Below, piece by piece: positions 43,893 to 52,176 of a DNA stretch of 64,000 bases. Source of the DNA: Pseudomonadota bacterium (lineage in GTDB: Bacteria; Myxococcota_A; UBA796; GCA-2862545); NCBI GenBank assembly GCA_005776945.1, contig SXOB01000051.1:1-64000 (forward strand). The letters are read 5' to 3'. The position numbers and the translations under genes are program-made. A model generated the notes under the pieces. The model saw only the letters and a program-made list of their open reading frames with translations. It ran no database searches and was not told where the DNA came from. Position 1 is the stretch's first letter, and every line of letters starts with the position of its first letter.

Positions 43893-45080
43893 ATGTTCTC
43901 GGACACGCCACTCGTCGTCGTACGCGACGCGGCCGCCCTCGCCGAAGCCGCCGCGACGATGGCTCAGGCACGAGTCATCGGCGTCGACACCGAAAGCGAC
44001 AGTTTCTACGCCTACCAAGAGCGCGTTTGTCTCGTTCAGGTGTCCGACGGCAAGACGGACTGGGTCATCGACCCCTTGGCCGTCAGCGACCTTGGCGCCC
44101 TTGCCCCCGTCATGGCCGACCCTGGCATCGTGAAGGTCTTCCACGGCGCCGACTACGACATCGTGAGCCTCCGTCGCGACTTCCAATTCCAGTTCGTCAA
44201 CATCTTCGACACGCTCGTCGCTGCCCAACAGCTCGGTGTGCCGAGGGTCGGCCTCGCCGACCTCGTCGGGAACTGGTTCGGTCATACGCTCGACAAGGCC
44301 TTCCAGCGCCACAATTGGGCCGAGCGCCCGTTGTACGATGAACACCTCGAGTATGCGCGTGGCGACACACACTGGTTGCCCGCACTCCGTTCCATCCTGC
44401 TGCGCCGCCTGACCGCGGCCGGCCGCATTGCGGCCGTCGAAGAGGAATGCCGCCTGCTCGCCAAGCGGGTCTGGCGCGGTCGCACCTTCGACCCCAACGA
44501 CTTCTTGCGCATTCGGGACGCGCGCACGCTGAGCGACGAGGGCCAACGGGCCCTTCGGGGGCTGTACGTATGGCGCGACAAGGTCGGCCAGCGCCTGAAT
44601 CGCCCGGTGTTCAAAGTCTTGCCTGACAATGTCCTCGTCGGCATCGCGCGCATCATGCCCGAACATACTGACGACCTGGACCCCGTCCTCCCGCAACGCA
44701 GCGCGCTTCGTCGCCGTCACGGTGAAGAACTCGTGAGCGCCGTCCAAGCCGGCCTCGACGACAACTCCAGCATCGAACAGGCCGCACCCGCTCGGGGCGA
44801 CCGCAATTCGGGTCCCCGTCCCCGGCTGGTCGGCCGGCAGGCCGAACGCGTCGCCATCGAGCTCAAGTCGTGGCGCAACGATCTGGTCGCCCGCGGAGTC
44901 GTCACGACTCCAGCGGCCGCTCTGTCCAACGGCCAGATTCAGTCCATCGCCAGCCGCAGGCCGCACGACCTCGAGGAACTCCGAAAGGTGCCCGACGTGC
45001 GCGAATGGCAGGTCCAGGAATTCGGCGCCGCCATCCTTGGCGTGCTCGACCAGGCGGACCCGCGCCGGGCCACTACTTGA
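43893..45080 (+). CDS. rnd: Ribonuclease D
   Basis: The frame is open from 43614, but ATG 43893 gives the family's N-terminus (395 residues). RNase D is a 3'-5' exonuclease that trims tRNA and other RNA ends. The DEDDy exonuclease motifs are IGVDTESDSFYAYQERVCLVQ (Asp, Glu), FHGADYDIVSLRRDF (Asp) and LEYARGDTHWLPAL (Tyr, Asp). Two HRDC-like helical domains follow, near 215-290 and 320-385 (LVARGVVTTPAAAL...DLEELRKVPDVREW). It ends eight bases inside the convergent small HTH gene. Confidence 0.94.
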   Translation: MFSDTPLVVVRDAAALAEAAATMAQARVIGVDTESDSFYAYQERVCLVQVSDGKTDWVIDPLAVSDLGALAPVMADPGIVKVFHGADYDIVSLRRDFQFQFVNIFDTLVAAQQLGVPRVGLADLVGNWFGHTLDKAFQRHNWAERPLYDEHLEYARGDTHWLPALRSILLRRLTAAGRIAAVEEECRLLAKRVWRGRTFDPNDFLRIRDARTLSDEGQRALRGLYVWRDKVGQRLNRPVFKVLPDNVLVGIARIMPEHTDDLDPVLPQRSALRRRHGEELVSAVQAGLDDNSSIEQAAPARGDRNSGPRPRLVGRQAERVAIELKSWRNDLVARGVVTTPAAALSNGQIQSIASRRPHDLEELRKVPDVREWQVQEFGAAILGVLDQADPRRATT

Positions 45081-45300
45081 GCAGGGCCGCCCGAACCTCG
45101 GCGTGAACCTGGTAGATGGTGACGACCTCGCCGAACGCGTTCTTCCACTGACGGACACGTTCGCGGCTCACCGCAAATTCGGTGGCGATGTCCTGCCCCG
45201 ACGCCGACTCGGCCAACAGGTCGACGAGGCGGCGAAGCCGCTCTGCGCCGTACCGCTCGACGAAGTTGCGCACGATCGTCTCACGGTTTCGCGCGCCCAC
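45073..45300 (-). CDS. Small helix-turn-helix DNA-binding protein
   Basis: A 75-residue protein starting at GTG 45300, with GGAGG four bases upstream. Residues 35-56 (GQDIATEFAVSRERVRQWKN) form a helix-turn-helix like sigma-70 region 4 or a homeodomain-like HTH: IATEF is the first helix, VSRERVRQW the recognition helix. No effector domain is present, so it may act as a small repressor or nucleoid factor. It lies downstream of the barrel-type lipoprotein gene (100 bases) and overlaps the end of rnd tail to tail. Confidence 0.75.
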   Translation of the reverse strand: MGARNRETIVRNFVERYGAERLRRLVDLLAESASGQDIATEFAVSRERVRQWKNAFGEVVTIYQVHAEVRAALLK

Positions 45301-45400
45301 CGGACCTCCGCTCCGGTTCTTCTACCGGGGTGGACTTGACGCGTCCAGTCGGTCTGCCGCAGCCTGACGGCATTCTAGGCGAACGCGGCAGATGGCACGC

Positions 45401-47065
45401 CTACGCGGGTGCGAACAAACCCACGTCGTGGGCGCCAACCTCGACGGAGCTGCCTTGGGCACGACCGCCGACCAAGGCCCGCCACGAACCCCCGACATTG
45501 ACTCGAATCGGCGAATCCGACACGTTGACTGCCGTCATCGCGCGACGTCCCCCGGCCTCGAACACGCGAACGATGTAGGATTGGTTGTCCGACTCGATGA
45601 CGTCTACCTGCGTGCCCCGCCCAAAAGCGGCCGCCAGAGACGACCGGGCGCGCGCGCGTTCGGCCAGGTGAGCGGGAACGGCCTGCCGCTGCGCGGGCCC
45701 GCCCCAGGCCTGGTCCAATTCGCGGGCGAGTGACTTCAGACGTTGCATGTGCGTTTCGAAGGACGCGGCGTCCTCGAACCACGCGCCTTCGTCCCAACGC
45801 CGGGGGGTGGCGTCGGCAATCCATGGCATCGCCTTGCCAGCCACCAAGCCAGCGTTCCGCCACAAGTGGAGGACCCGGTATGCGGCCTCTCCGTCGTAGC
45901 GACGGTCCTTTGCAGAGCGCCCCGGTTTCTCGGCTTCGATTGCGCGTTCGAGCGCCTCGACGCAACGGCCCGACGGCGCGCTGAGCCACCAGCGGGGCAA
46001 CATCCACTTGTGACCCCACGCGAGGATTTGATGCATGTCGTCAAGCGACCAAGCCGCTGCAAAGAGGTTCGTCTGTCCCACGGCGCCAGCAAGCCAGCTG
46101 TTGGCGATCTCGTGGATGCCCCAGCACTGGCACCCATCGAGCGTCCGGAAGAGTTGGCCGAGCTTGGGCCCCTCGGCGAGGACGACGGCGTCGGGTCGGC
46201 CCTCACGAAAGGCGTCGCGCATACGTTCGACCGTCCGCACCGTCCCCGAATCGAATGCACGGCCGTCGCCCGCATCGTGCGGATGGTCCGGGTCGTCGCA
46301 CTTGAAGCCCCGCATATTGCCCCAGGAGTCGATGTGGACGCCGTCGGCGCCATAGTCGCGGCCCATCCGGCGCGCGATGTCCACGAGGTGGTCCTGCCAA
46401 CCTTGGACTGTCGCACAGGGCATCCACTCCGCCGCATACGGCTCCTTCCTCGGGACCCCGCCACTCTTGAGCGTCCAGTCCTCACCATGCTCACGACCAA
46501 GGGGGCTGTCTCGGTCGAGGTTCATCCCCGAGACGTAAAGAAGCGTGCGGCCGCCTGCGGAACGCACGGCATCGGTCCCACGTCGGAGGGCCTCCGCCCC
46601 ACCCATACCGACCCGGGGCCGGTAGTCCGATTTCGACCATCGCATCGCTTTCGGGGCTTGGCCGGGGCGCCCTTCCCAAAAGTCGACGATGTAGACAACG
46701 TCGGTGCCGAGCTGTCGGCCTTCCGCATGGAGGTCGGGCAATGCGTCAAAGGTGTCGATGAGAGACGCGAGCGACGACCGGTCTCCATCCGCAAAACAAA
46801 GGGACGCCGCACCCGCCGTCACCGGTGTTGGCAGGTAGATGCTCGACGCGCTGTCGAGCCACGCCGGGCTGGCGACGAAGCGGTCTGGGCCCTCCTCGGC
46901 CCGCTCCGGCGGCAGAAAGAGGCGCGGTCGGTCCTGGCCCCACTTGCCTCGCTCGTCACCATCTTGGCCGGCGCGCGTTTCCGCGGCCGACGGCCGGACG
47001 CCCGAACATCCAAGCACGGCGACACCTGCAAGGCCGCCGACCAACGTTCGCCGCGTGGGGTCCAA
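45401..47065 (-). CDS. Tat-type lipoprotein with glycosidase-like TIM barrel
   Basis: The start is TTG 47065, five bases after GGGAGG, giving 554 residues; the open frame to 47227 lacks support. The N-terminus MDPTRRTLVGGLAGVAVLGC combines a twin-Arg motif with a lipobox (Cys20), so a folded, Tat-exported lipoprotein is likely. The body reads as a barrel: TDVVYIVDFWEGRP, RTLLYVSGMNLDRDS, MGRDYGADGVHIDSWGN, DAVVLAEGPKLGQLFR and CWGIHEIANSW, with acidic residues at strand ends where glycosidases have their catalytic pair (Asp in HIDSWG, Glu in LAEGP). A small C-terminal beta domain follows. The substrate is unknown. Confidence 0.75.
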   Translation of the reverse strand: MDPTRRTLVGGLAGVAVLGCSGVRPSAAETRAGQDGDERGKWGQDRPRLFLPPERAEEGPDRFVASPAWLDSASSIYLPTPVTAGAASLCFADGDRSSLASLIDTFDALPDLHAEGRQLGTDVVYIVDFWEGRPGQAPKAMRWSKSDYRPRVGMGGAEALRRGTDAVRSAGGRTLLYVSGMNLDRDSPLGREHGEDWTLKSGGVPRKEPYAAEWMPCATVQGWQDHLVDIARRMGRDYGADGVHIDSWGNMRGFKCDDPDHPHDAGDGRAFDSGTVRTVERMRDAFREGRPDAVVLAEGPKLGQLFRTLDGCQCWGIHEIANSWLAGAVGQTNLFAAAWSLDDMHQILAWGHKWMLPRWWLSAPSGRCVEALERAIEAEKPGRSAKDRRYDGEAAYRVLHLWRNAGLVAGKAMPWIADATPRRWDEGAWFEDAASFETHMQRLKSLARELDQAWGGPAQRQAVPAHLAERARARSSLAAAFGRGTQVDVIESDNQSYIVRVFEAGGRRAMTAVNVSDSPIRVNVGGSWRALVGGRAQGSSVEVGAHDVGLFAPA

Positions 47066-47070
47066 TGACG

Positions 47071-47076
47071 CCTCCC
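47071..47076 (-). promoter_or_regulatory. Ribosome binding site fixing a TTG start
   Basis: Minus-strand GGGAGG, five bases before TTG 47065, which is followed by a twin-Arg lipoprotein signal. Confidence 0.7.
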
Positions 47077-47113
47077 GGGGCGTCCCTATCCAACACGAAG
47101 CCCGGGACGGGAA

Positions 47114-47185
47114 GGACCAGGCGCCTGAGGGGGGGCAGTTCCGAGGGCAGGAGCACTTGGGGGGGTGGTGAGGGGCGCCTGGTCC
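47114..47185. repeat. Perfect 12-bp inverted repeat upstream of the barrel lipoprotein gene
   Basis: GGACCAGGCGCC at 47114-47125 and GGCGCCTGGTCC at 47174-47185 are exact reverse complements with 48 bases between them. Each arm itself contains the palindrome GGCGCC. The pair lies 50-120 bases before the TTG start and could be a regulator binding pair or a long mRNA leader hairpin. Confidence 0.75.
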
Positions 47186-47221
47186 AACCCGACCCAACTG
47201 GACGCTACCATGCCAAACCGA

Positions 47222-47273
47222 GATCATGCAAGAAAAATCTTACAAGATCACCGATCTGTCAGACGATCGGATC
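47222..47273. promoter_or_regulatory. Cluster of five GATC sites
   Basis: GATC occurs at 47222, 47246, 47253, 47265 and 47270, five times in 52 bases, together with the inverted repeat CCGATC/GATCGG (47251-47256 and 47265-47270). Clusters of this type are used in methylation-dependent gene switches in enterobacteria; such a role here is only a suggestion. Confidence 0.4.
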
Positions 47274-47372
47274 ATCGTCCATTGACGTGTCAAGGATACA
47301 ACGGTGTGCTTCGGCACTCCCCTCCCCCTCCAGGGTCGCCAAAGGTCCGCCGCGAGGAACGCCGCAGCGGGT

Positions 47373-48836
47373 CTACTCGATGACCGCTTTCTTCTGCAGG
47401 CTTGCCACCCAGCCCGTATAGAACGCAACGCGGCGCTCCTCGAGGACCGTTTCGCGCAGCGTTTCCTTTTGCACGTCGTAGGTGGCCAGGTCCGCGTCTT
47501 CCCGCGCCCGAAGCTGCCCGCCGAACAGGTCGCCCCCTTCCTCGGCGACTTCGTCGATGACGGCCCCGACTGCAGCGACGCGCGCCTTTTTCACGAGCGA
47601 TTCGGGCAGGCCACCTGCGGCCCCTCGCGCCGGCATCGGACCGCGCGACGCGACGACCAAACCAAGTGGCGCCATCAAATCGAGCGGGGGCGTACCGTCG
47701 GCCTTCCAACGCGGCAGCAGCTCATTCTCAGCAAAGGCGGCCGCGAGGGCCGGAACCCGTTCGTCCTTCAAGATGCGCTCGGCAATCGCGGCCTTGACGT
47801 CCTCGAAGGCGTCGACACGCGCCGGCAGCCGCTCGTCCAAGCGGTAGATCATGACCTCGCTGGTCGTGCTCAGAACGGCCGTCCGCCCCCCCGGCGCAAC
47901 GCCTTGAAGGGCCGTACTGACCTCGGTCGGCAGCTGGGCCATCGGTCGGAGCCCAACGGTCCCGCCCAAGGCGGCCGACGGGTCTTCACTGTGGTGGCGC
48001 GCCAACTCGGCGAAATCCGCGCCATTGGCGAGCTGCGTCTCAATCGCCTTCATCCTTGGAAGCAGGTCCGTGACCTGCGGCCCGTCGGGCAGCACTGCGA
48101 GCTTGATCACAGAAAGGCGGACTTGCTCCGGATGGTTGTACATCCGCTCGAAATCGCGGTCGTAGGCCTCGCGGACCCGGACTTCGTTGTCCTTGAGCCA
48201 CGTGTCGCGCTCGGCCGCGTCGATGGTCACCTGGCCGAGGAAAGCGGCAGGGCGGACGCGCACGATGTCGAGCGTCACCAAGGTGTTCGCGTCGATGAAC
48301 GCTTCCCGGACAGCCGGCTCGCTCACGCTGGCACCCATGAAGACCAGCTGGCGAAGCTTGTCTTGGAGGAGCTTGTCGCGAACGCGTTCGTTGAAATCGT
48401 CTTCGGTGTACTGCGCCCGCTTGAGGAAGCGCTTGTGGACTTCCGGGGAGTACTTTCCGTCGTCGCCGGTGAGTTCTGGCATGCGCAAGATGGTGCGGGC
48501 GACCTCCGCGTCCGAAACCTCGACGCCAAGGCGCGCGGCTTCCTGGCGGACGAGGACGTCCTCGATGAGGTTCTGCCGCACCATGTCGGCCACCTGCTGC
48601 TGCTCGGCGTCGCTCAGGGTGCGTTGCTGGCTCACTTCGATCGCGCGGGTCCGCTCGCGCAGCTCGCGAAAATACTCCGTGGCCATGATCCGATCGCCGT
48701 CGACGATAGCGACGACGGAGGTCTTCTCCCCGCTAGGGACGGCCGTGAACCCGATGAAGGAGACGAGCACGAGCGCCAGCACGACCTGCATGGCCGTGGA
48801 GTCGGCGCCTCGGCGCATAGTTTCCATAAAACTCAT
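47373..48836 (-). CDS. PpiD/SurA-like membrane-anchored peptidyl-prolyl isomerase
   Basis: A 487-residue protein with an N-terminal cytoplasmic stub, one transmembrane helix (QVVLALVLVSFIGFTAV, about 17-33), a SurA_N-type chaperone region (VAIVDGDRIMATEYFRELRER, EDVLVRQEAARLGVEVSDAEVA) and a parvulin-type domain near 250-350 (ANGADFAELARHHSEDPSA, GGTVGLRPMAQLPTEVSTAL). This is the PpiD layout: an inner-membrane anchored chaperone that helps secreted proteins fold at the translocon exit. ATG 48836 is used (48827 also possible). It is the last gene after the kinase-FGE gene, 24 bases downstream. Confidence 0.88.
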   Translation of the reverse strand: MSFMETMRRGADSTAMQVVLALVLVSFIGFTAVPSGEKTSVVAIVDGDRIMATEYFRELRERTRAIEVSQQRTLSDAEQQQVADMVRQNLIEDVLVRQEAARLGVEVSDAEVARTILRMPELTGDDGKYSPEVHKRFLKRAQYTEDDFNERVRDKLLQDKLRQLVFMGASVSEPAVREAFIDANTLVTLDIVRVRPAAFLGQVTIDAAERDTWLKDNEVRVREAYDRDFERMYNHPEQVRLSVIKLAVLPDGPQVTDLLPRMKAIETQLANGADFAELARHHSEDPSAALGGTVGLRPMAQLPTEVSTALQGVAPGGRTAVLSTTSEVMIYRLDERLPARVDAFEDVKAAIAERILKDERVPALAAAFAENELLPRWKADGTPPLDLMAPLGLVVASRGPMPARGAAGGLPESLVKKARVAAVGAVIDEVAEEGGDLFGGQLRAREDADLATYDVQKETLRETVLEERRVAFYTGWVASLQKKAVIE

Positions 48837-48860
48837 GACGGATCCGGGGGACCGCCGGCC

Positions 48861-50660
48861 CTATCGGGCCGGCCCCTGAGGTTCAATGAAGACGCAGCGT
48901 ACGCCTGCGGTCGGTACCCGTTCCCCGGCCCCAGGCACGCGCCGCGCGCCCTTCCCGAGTTCCGAGACGGGGCTGGCCGCGTCTCCCCCCATCAGCGCGC
49001 CTCCCTGTTTGGCGCGCACCCACTCCCAGGCGTTTCCGGCCACATCTCGCGCTCCGTGAGGCGTGGCGCCAAGCGAGCGGCCACCGATGCGATCGACGTC
49101 GCCGATCTCACAACCGAGCCCCACAGCTCGTTCGCACGTCGCAGGCGCGTCGCCCCACGGCATCGGCCCGTCGCCGGCCAAGGCGAGCCACTCGGCCTCC
49201 GTCGGAAGGCGCCCCCCCAAGAATTTGCAGACCGCTTCGGCGTCGGCCAAGCCAAGCCCAAGCGCAGGAAAGCCGTCCGGTACACGTTGGTAGAGGTCGG
49301 CATCACACGCACCGGCCGCGGCGCACAGGCGCCATTCTGCGGCGTCCACCTCGGTCCCACCGATCGTGAACGCCTCCACCCCAACAGGCCGCCCGTCCAA
49401 CATCACTTCGGCCGCGGGTACGGCCACGCGACCGGGTGCGGACGTCAGGCGCCCCCAAAGCGTCGAAGGGTCAGGCCCCATCCACGCAAATCCGCCGACC
49501 GCGAGGACCCCACCACATCCGATGGCGAGGCCCGCCAGCAGCAATCCAGGAAAGCCGCTGCGGAGCGCGGTGCGCGGGGGCGGGCTGTCGCCGACCTCGA
49601 GCATCAGGAGGTCGGACACCGATCTCCGCCCGTCGAGCACCGCCCCCAGCCGCGCGAGTTCGTCGGCCAACTCGTCGGCCTGCCGCCAGCGGTTGGGAGG
49701 TGACGGGTGCCCAAGCGGCGACAACCCGCGCGCGAGGATGTGCCAGAGCCCTGTCGCGACACCCTCCTGCTCAGCTGGCCCCACCCCGGCGAGGGCACCG
49801 AGGCGGGCGACGCCGGCTCGAAGCACCGCGCGGTCCGACGCGACGAGCGCACCCCGGCCCGTGACGTCGACGAGGTCGGCCGCCGTCGCCCCACGTCGGA
49901 GCGCCGCAAGCTGGCGATGCCATCCCGAGCGCTCCTCCGGCGAGGCCTCCACCGCCAACTTGGCGGCCGTCCACAATTCGCGCCCGCGCGCCGTCAGCAG
50001 TTCCGTCGGATCGGCCTGATAGGCCGGCCTCTTTCCCGTGATGGCCCCGTACAGCAGGACGCAGGCCGCGTAGGTGTCCCATGTCGGGTCTGGAATCGTG
50101 CGGCCCGGCAGAATCTGGTCCAACGGAGCCCACATGGGCGTCCCAAAGAGGCCGAGGTCGACAGCGCGTAGCCCCTCGACCGCCATCGCACCTCCGAAGT
50201 CGCCGAGGTGCATCGCCCCGTTCGCGTCGAGAAATACGTTTTCCGGTTTGACGTCGCGATGAACGAGGTGGCCAGAGTCCAACGCGACGCGATGGACGTC
50301 GCCGAGGATGCGGACGAGTCGCTCCAACGTGGCGAAGACGTCGCGCAGCGTGGCGCCGTCGGCGCGCTGCGTCACGCGCTCGAGCCACGCGCCAAGGTGG
50401 CCAACGTACCGGGGCATGACCATCGCCGGCCGACCGTTGACGACGATGGCGTCGAGGACCGTGGCCACGCCGCCGACGCCATGCGCGGCGACCGCCCGCA
50501 GCGCCGCGATTTCACGCGTCAGCGCCTCCGCGGGCCCTTTGCCCTCGGCCGCCACCTTGACTGCGACCTCCGCTCCATCGTCGCGGGTCGCGAACCAGAC
50601 CGCGCCTTGGGCGCCGTGCGCGATGGGAGCGTCGTCGAAATCATAGCCCGGGACGTTCAC
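48861..50660 (-). CDS. Ser/Thr kinase fused to a sulfatase-modifying-factor (FGE-like) domain
   Basis: GTG 50660 overlaps the glycogen synthase stop (GTGA) and gives 599 residues. The kinase half has Lys35 (VAVKV), HRDVKPEN (134-141) and DFG (154-156), but the Gly loop is reduced (HGAQGAVWF) and the usual APE is replaced by APL (178-180). One transmembrane helix (about 405-428) follows. The outer half is a small FGE or SUMF1-type domain, IGGTEVDAAEWRLC, LGGRLPTEAEWLALAG and DVAGNAWEWV, ending PTAGVRCVF. In such fusions the FGE fold usually serves as a binding domain. An envelope-sensing kinase coupled to glycogen synthesis is inferred. Confidence 0.87.
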   Translation of the reverse strand: MNVPGYDFDDAPIAHGAQGAVWFATRDDGAEVAVKVAAEGKGPAEALTREIAALRAVAAHGVGGVATVLDAIVVNGRPAMVMPRYVGHLGAWLERVTQRADGATLRDVFATLERLVRILGDVHRVALDSGHLVHRDVKPENVFLDANGAMHLGDFGGAMAVEGLRAVDLGLFGTPMWAPLDQILPGRTIPDPTWDTYAACVLLYGAITGKRPAYQADPTELLTARGRELWTAAKLAVEASPEERSGWHRQLAALRRGATAADLVDVTGRGALVASDRAVLRAGVARLGALAGVGPAEQEGVATGLWHILARGLSPLGHPSPPNRWRQADELADELARLGAVLDGRRSVSDLLMLEVGDSPPPRTALRSGFPGLLLAGLAIGCGGVLAVGGFAWMGPDPSTLWGRLTSAPGRVAVPAAEVMLDGRPVGVEAFTIGGTEVDAAEWRLCAAAGACDADLYQRVPDGFPALGLGLADAEAVCKFLGGRLPTEAEWLALAGDGPMPWGDAPATCERAVGLGCEIGDVDRIGGRSLGATPHGARDVAGNAWEWVRAKQGGALMGGDAASPVSELGKGARRVPGAGERVPTAGVRCVFIEPQGPAR

Positions 50661-52135
50661 GACGATCGCCGCGCCAACGCCCGAAGCATGAGTCCTTCGT
50701 AGGTCGCCGCGGCGGGACCCCAGGACGGGTTGGTCGCCACGCCTCGCGCAACGATGTCCGCCCACCCCTTGGGGTCGGACGCGCGACGCGAGATGGCGCG
50801 CCACAGCGCCCCGCGCAGCGCATGGCCAGCCGGAGCCGAAAACCGGTAGCCCGTGCCGGCTTTCGGGTCGTCGTCCACGTCGACGACCGTGTCGCAGAGC
50901 CCGCCCGTGGAGCGGACGACGGGCACACAGCCGTAGCGGAGCGCCACCATCTGCGCGAGCCCACAGGGCTCGAACACGCTCGGCATCGCGAACACGTCGG
51001 CGCCCGCCGGAATCCGATGGGCCACGCCCTCGTTGAACCCAATCCAACCGCGAACCGAGGACGGGTAGCGCCACTCCAACTCGCGAAGCCGATGCTCGTA
51101 GACCTGGTGAGCGGCCGCCGCGGACCCGAGCACGATGACCTGCGCTCCGGCCATGACGAGCCAGGGGATGCTCTCGAGGAGCATCTCGACGCCTTTCTGC
51201 GGGTCGAGGCGCCCGACCGACCCGACGAGGGGGATGGAATCGTCGACCGGCAATCCCAATTCGCGTTGAAGCGCCGACTTGTTGGCGGAGCGGAATTCGA
51301 CCGAGGCCGGGTCCCCAGAAAGCGTCAGGGCCGGGTCGGACCGGGGGTTCCAGGCCTCGATGTCGATGCCGTTGAGCACCCCTACATAGCGGTCGCCGAG
51401 CCCCGTGAAGATGGCGTCGAGGCCGAAGCCTCCGTCCACCGTCCTCGTCTCGTCGGCAAACGTCGGGGAGACCGTCGTGACGAGGTCAGCGTGCAACAGG
51501 CCGGCCTTGAGGATGCCGAGGTCCCCGTGCCATTCCAGACCACCCGGCGAAAACCAAGGCGTCGGAAGTTCGAGGTCGTTGAACAACGCCGCAGGAAGCC
51601 GGCCGGCATGGGCGGGATTGTGGACGGTCAACACGGTCGCGGCGCGCCGGTACAAGCCGACCGGGCGCCAGCGTGCCTGGAGGAGCACTGGCAACAGGGC
51701 CGTGTGCCAGTCGTGAACGTGAAAGACGACGTCTTCCCCCATCGGGGCGCCGTTGCGCAGCGGCACCGTCCGAATCGCGTGCAGCGCGGCCTCGCACAGG
51801 AAGGCAAACCGCAGATGGTTGTCGCCGAAACTTCCGTTGCGGTCGCCATACAGGCCGTCCCGATCGAACATCGGGGACGCCACGAACAGGTGCTCGACTG
51901 GACCCGAGGTCGTCCGCCAAATTCGGCCGACATGGAGCGCGGCCGCAAGCGACACGACGACGGTGTGGTCGGTTTCCTCGAGCCGTGAGCGGTCCACGGA
52001 GGCGTAGAGCGGACTGACCGTCGCGACGCGGTGACCACGGGCAGCGAGCGCGTCGGCAAGTGCCCCGGTGACGTCACCCAAGCCCCCACTCTTCGAGAAG
52101 GGCACCACTTCGGCTGCGACGATGGCCACGTTCAT
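50657..52135 (-). CDS. glgA: Glycogen synthase (ADP-glucose type, GT5)
   Basis: ATG 52135 gives 492 residues; the extra 15 from 52180 are not family-like. GlgA adds glucose from ADP-glucose to glycogen. Seen are the N-terminal KSGGLGDVTGALADAL (15-30; most members have KTGGL), VFHVHDWHTALLP, VLTVHNPAHAG, VLNGIDIEAWNP, VGSVGRLDPQKGVEML and the GT-B motif MPSVFEPCGLAQMVALRYG with the catalytic Glu. It lies between an MreB-like gene (41 bases upstream) and the kinase-FGE gene, whose start overlaps its stop. Confidence 0.95.
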   Translation of the reverse strand: MNVAIVAAEVVPFSKSGGLGDVTGALADALAARGHRVATVSPLYASVDRSRLEETDHTVVVSLAAALHVGRIWRTTSGPVEHLFVASPMFDRDGLYGDRNGSFGDNHLRFAFLCEAALHAIRTVPLRNGAPMGEDVVFHVHDWHTALLPVLLQARWRPVGLYRRAATVLTVHNPAHAGRLPAALFNDLELPTPWFSPGGLEWHGDLGILKAGLLHADLVTTVSPTFADETRTVDGGFGLDAIFTGLGDRYVGVLNGIDIEAWNPRSDPALTLSGDPASVEFRSANKSALQRELGLPVDDSIPLVGSVGRLDPQKGVEMLLESIPWLVMAGAQVIVLGSAAAAHQVYEHRLRELEWRYPSSVRGWIGFNEGVAHRIPAGADVFAMPSVFEPCGLAQMVALRYGCVPVVRSTGGLCDTVVDVDDDPKAGTGYRFSAPAGHALRGALWRAISRRASDPKGWADIVARGVATNPSWGPAAATYEGLMLRALARRSS

Positions 52136-52176
52136 CGCGGGCGACCTATCGCGCACCCGCCGGCGGGCCGCCACGC

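Larger units (their letters stand above)
47066..47372. other. Longest intergenic region: candidate regulatory DNA
   Basis: These 307 bases separate the barrel lipoprotein start (47065, minus) from the end of the PpiD-like gene (47373, minus). No coding frame looks real. The part from about 47215 to 47300 is clearly more A+T-rich than the surroundings. It contains five GATC sites, an inverted repeat CCGATC...GATCGG and a longer 12-bp inverted repeat nearer the gene. It should hold the promoter of the barrel lipoprotein gene; no convincing sigma-70 hexamers could be assigned. Confidence 0.7.
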
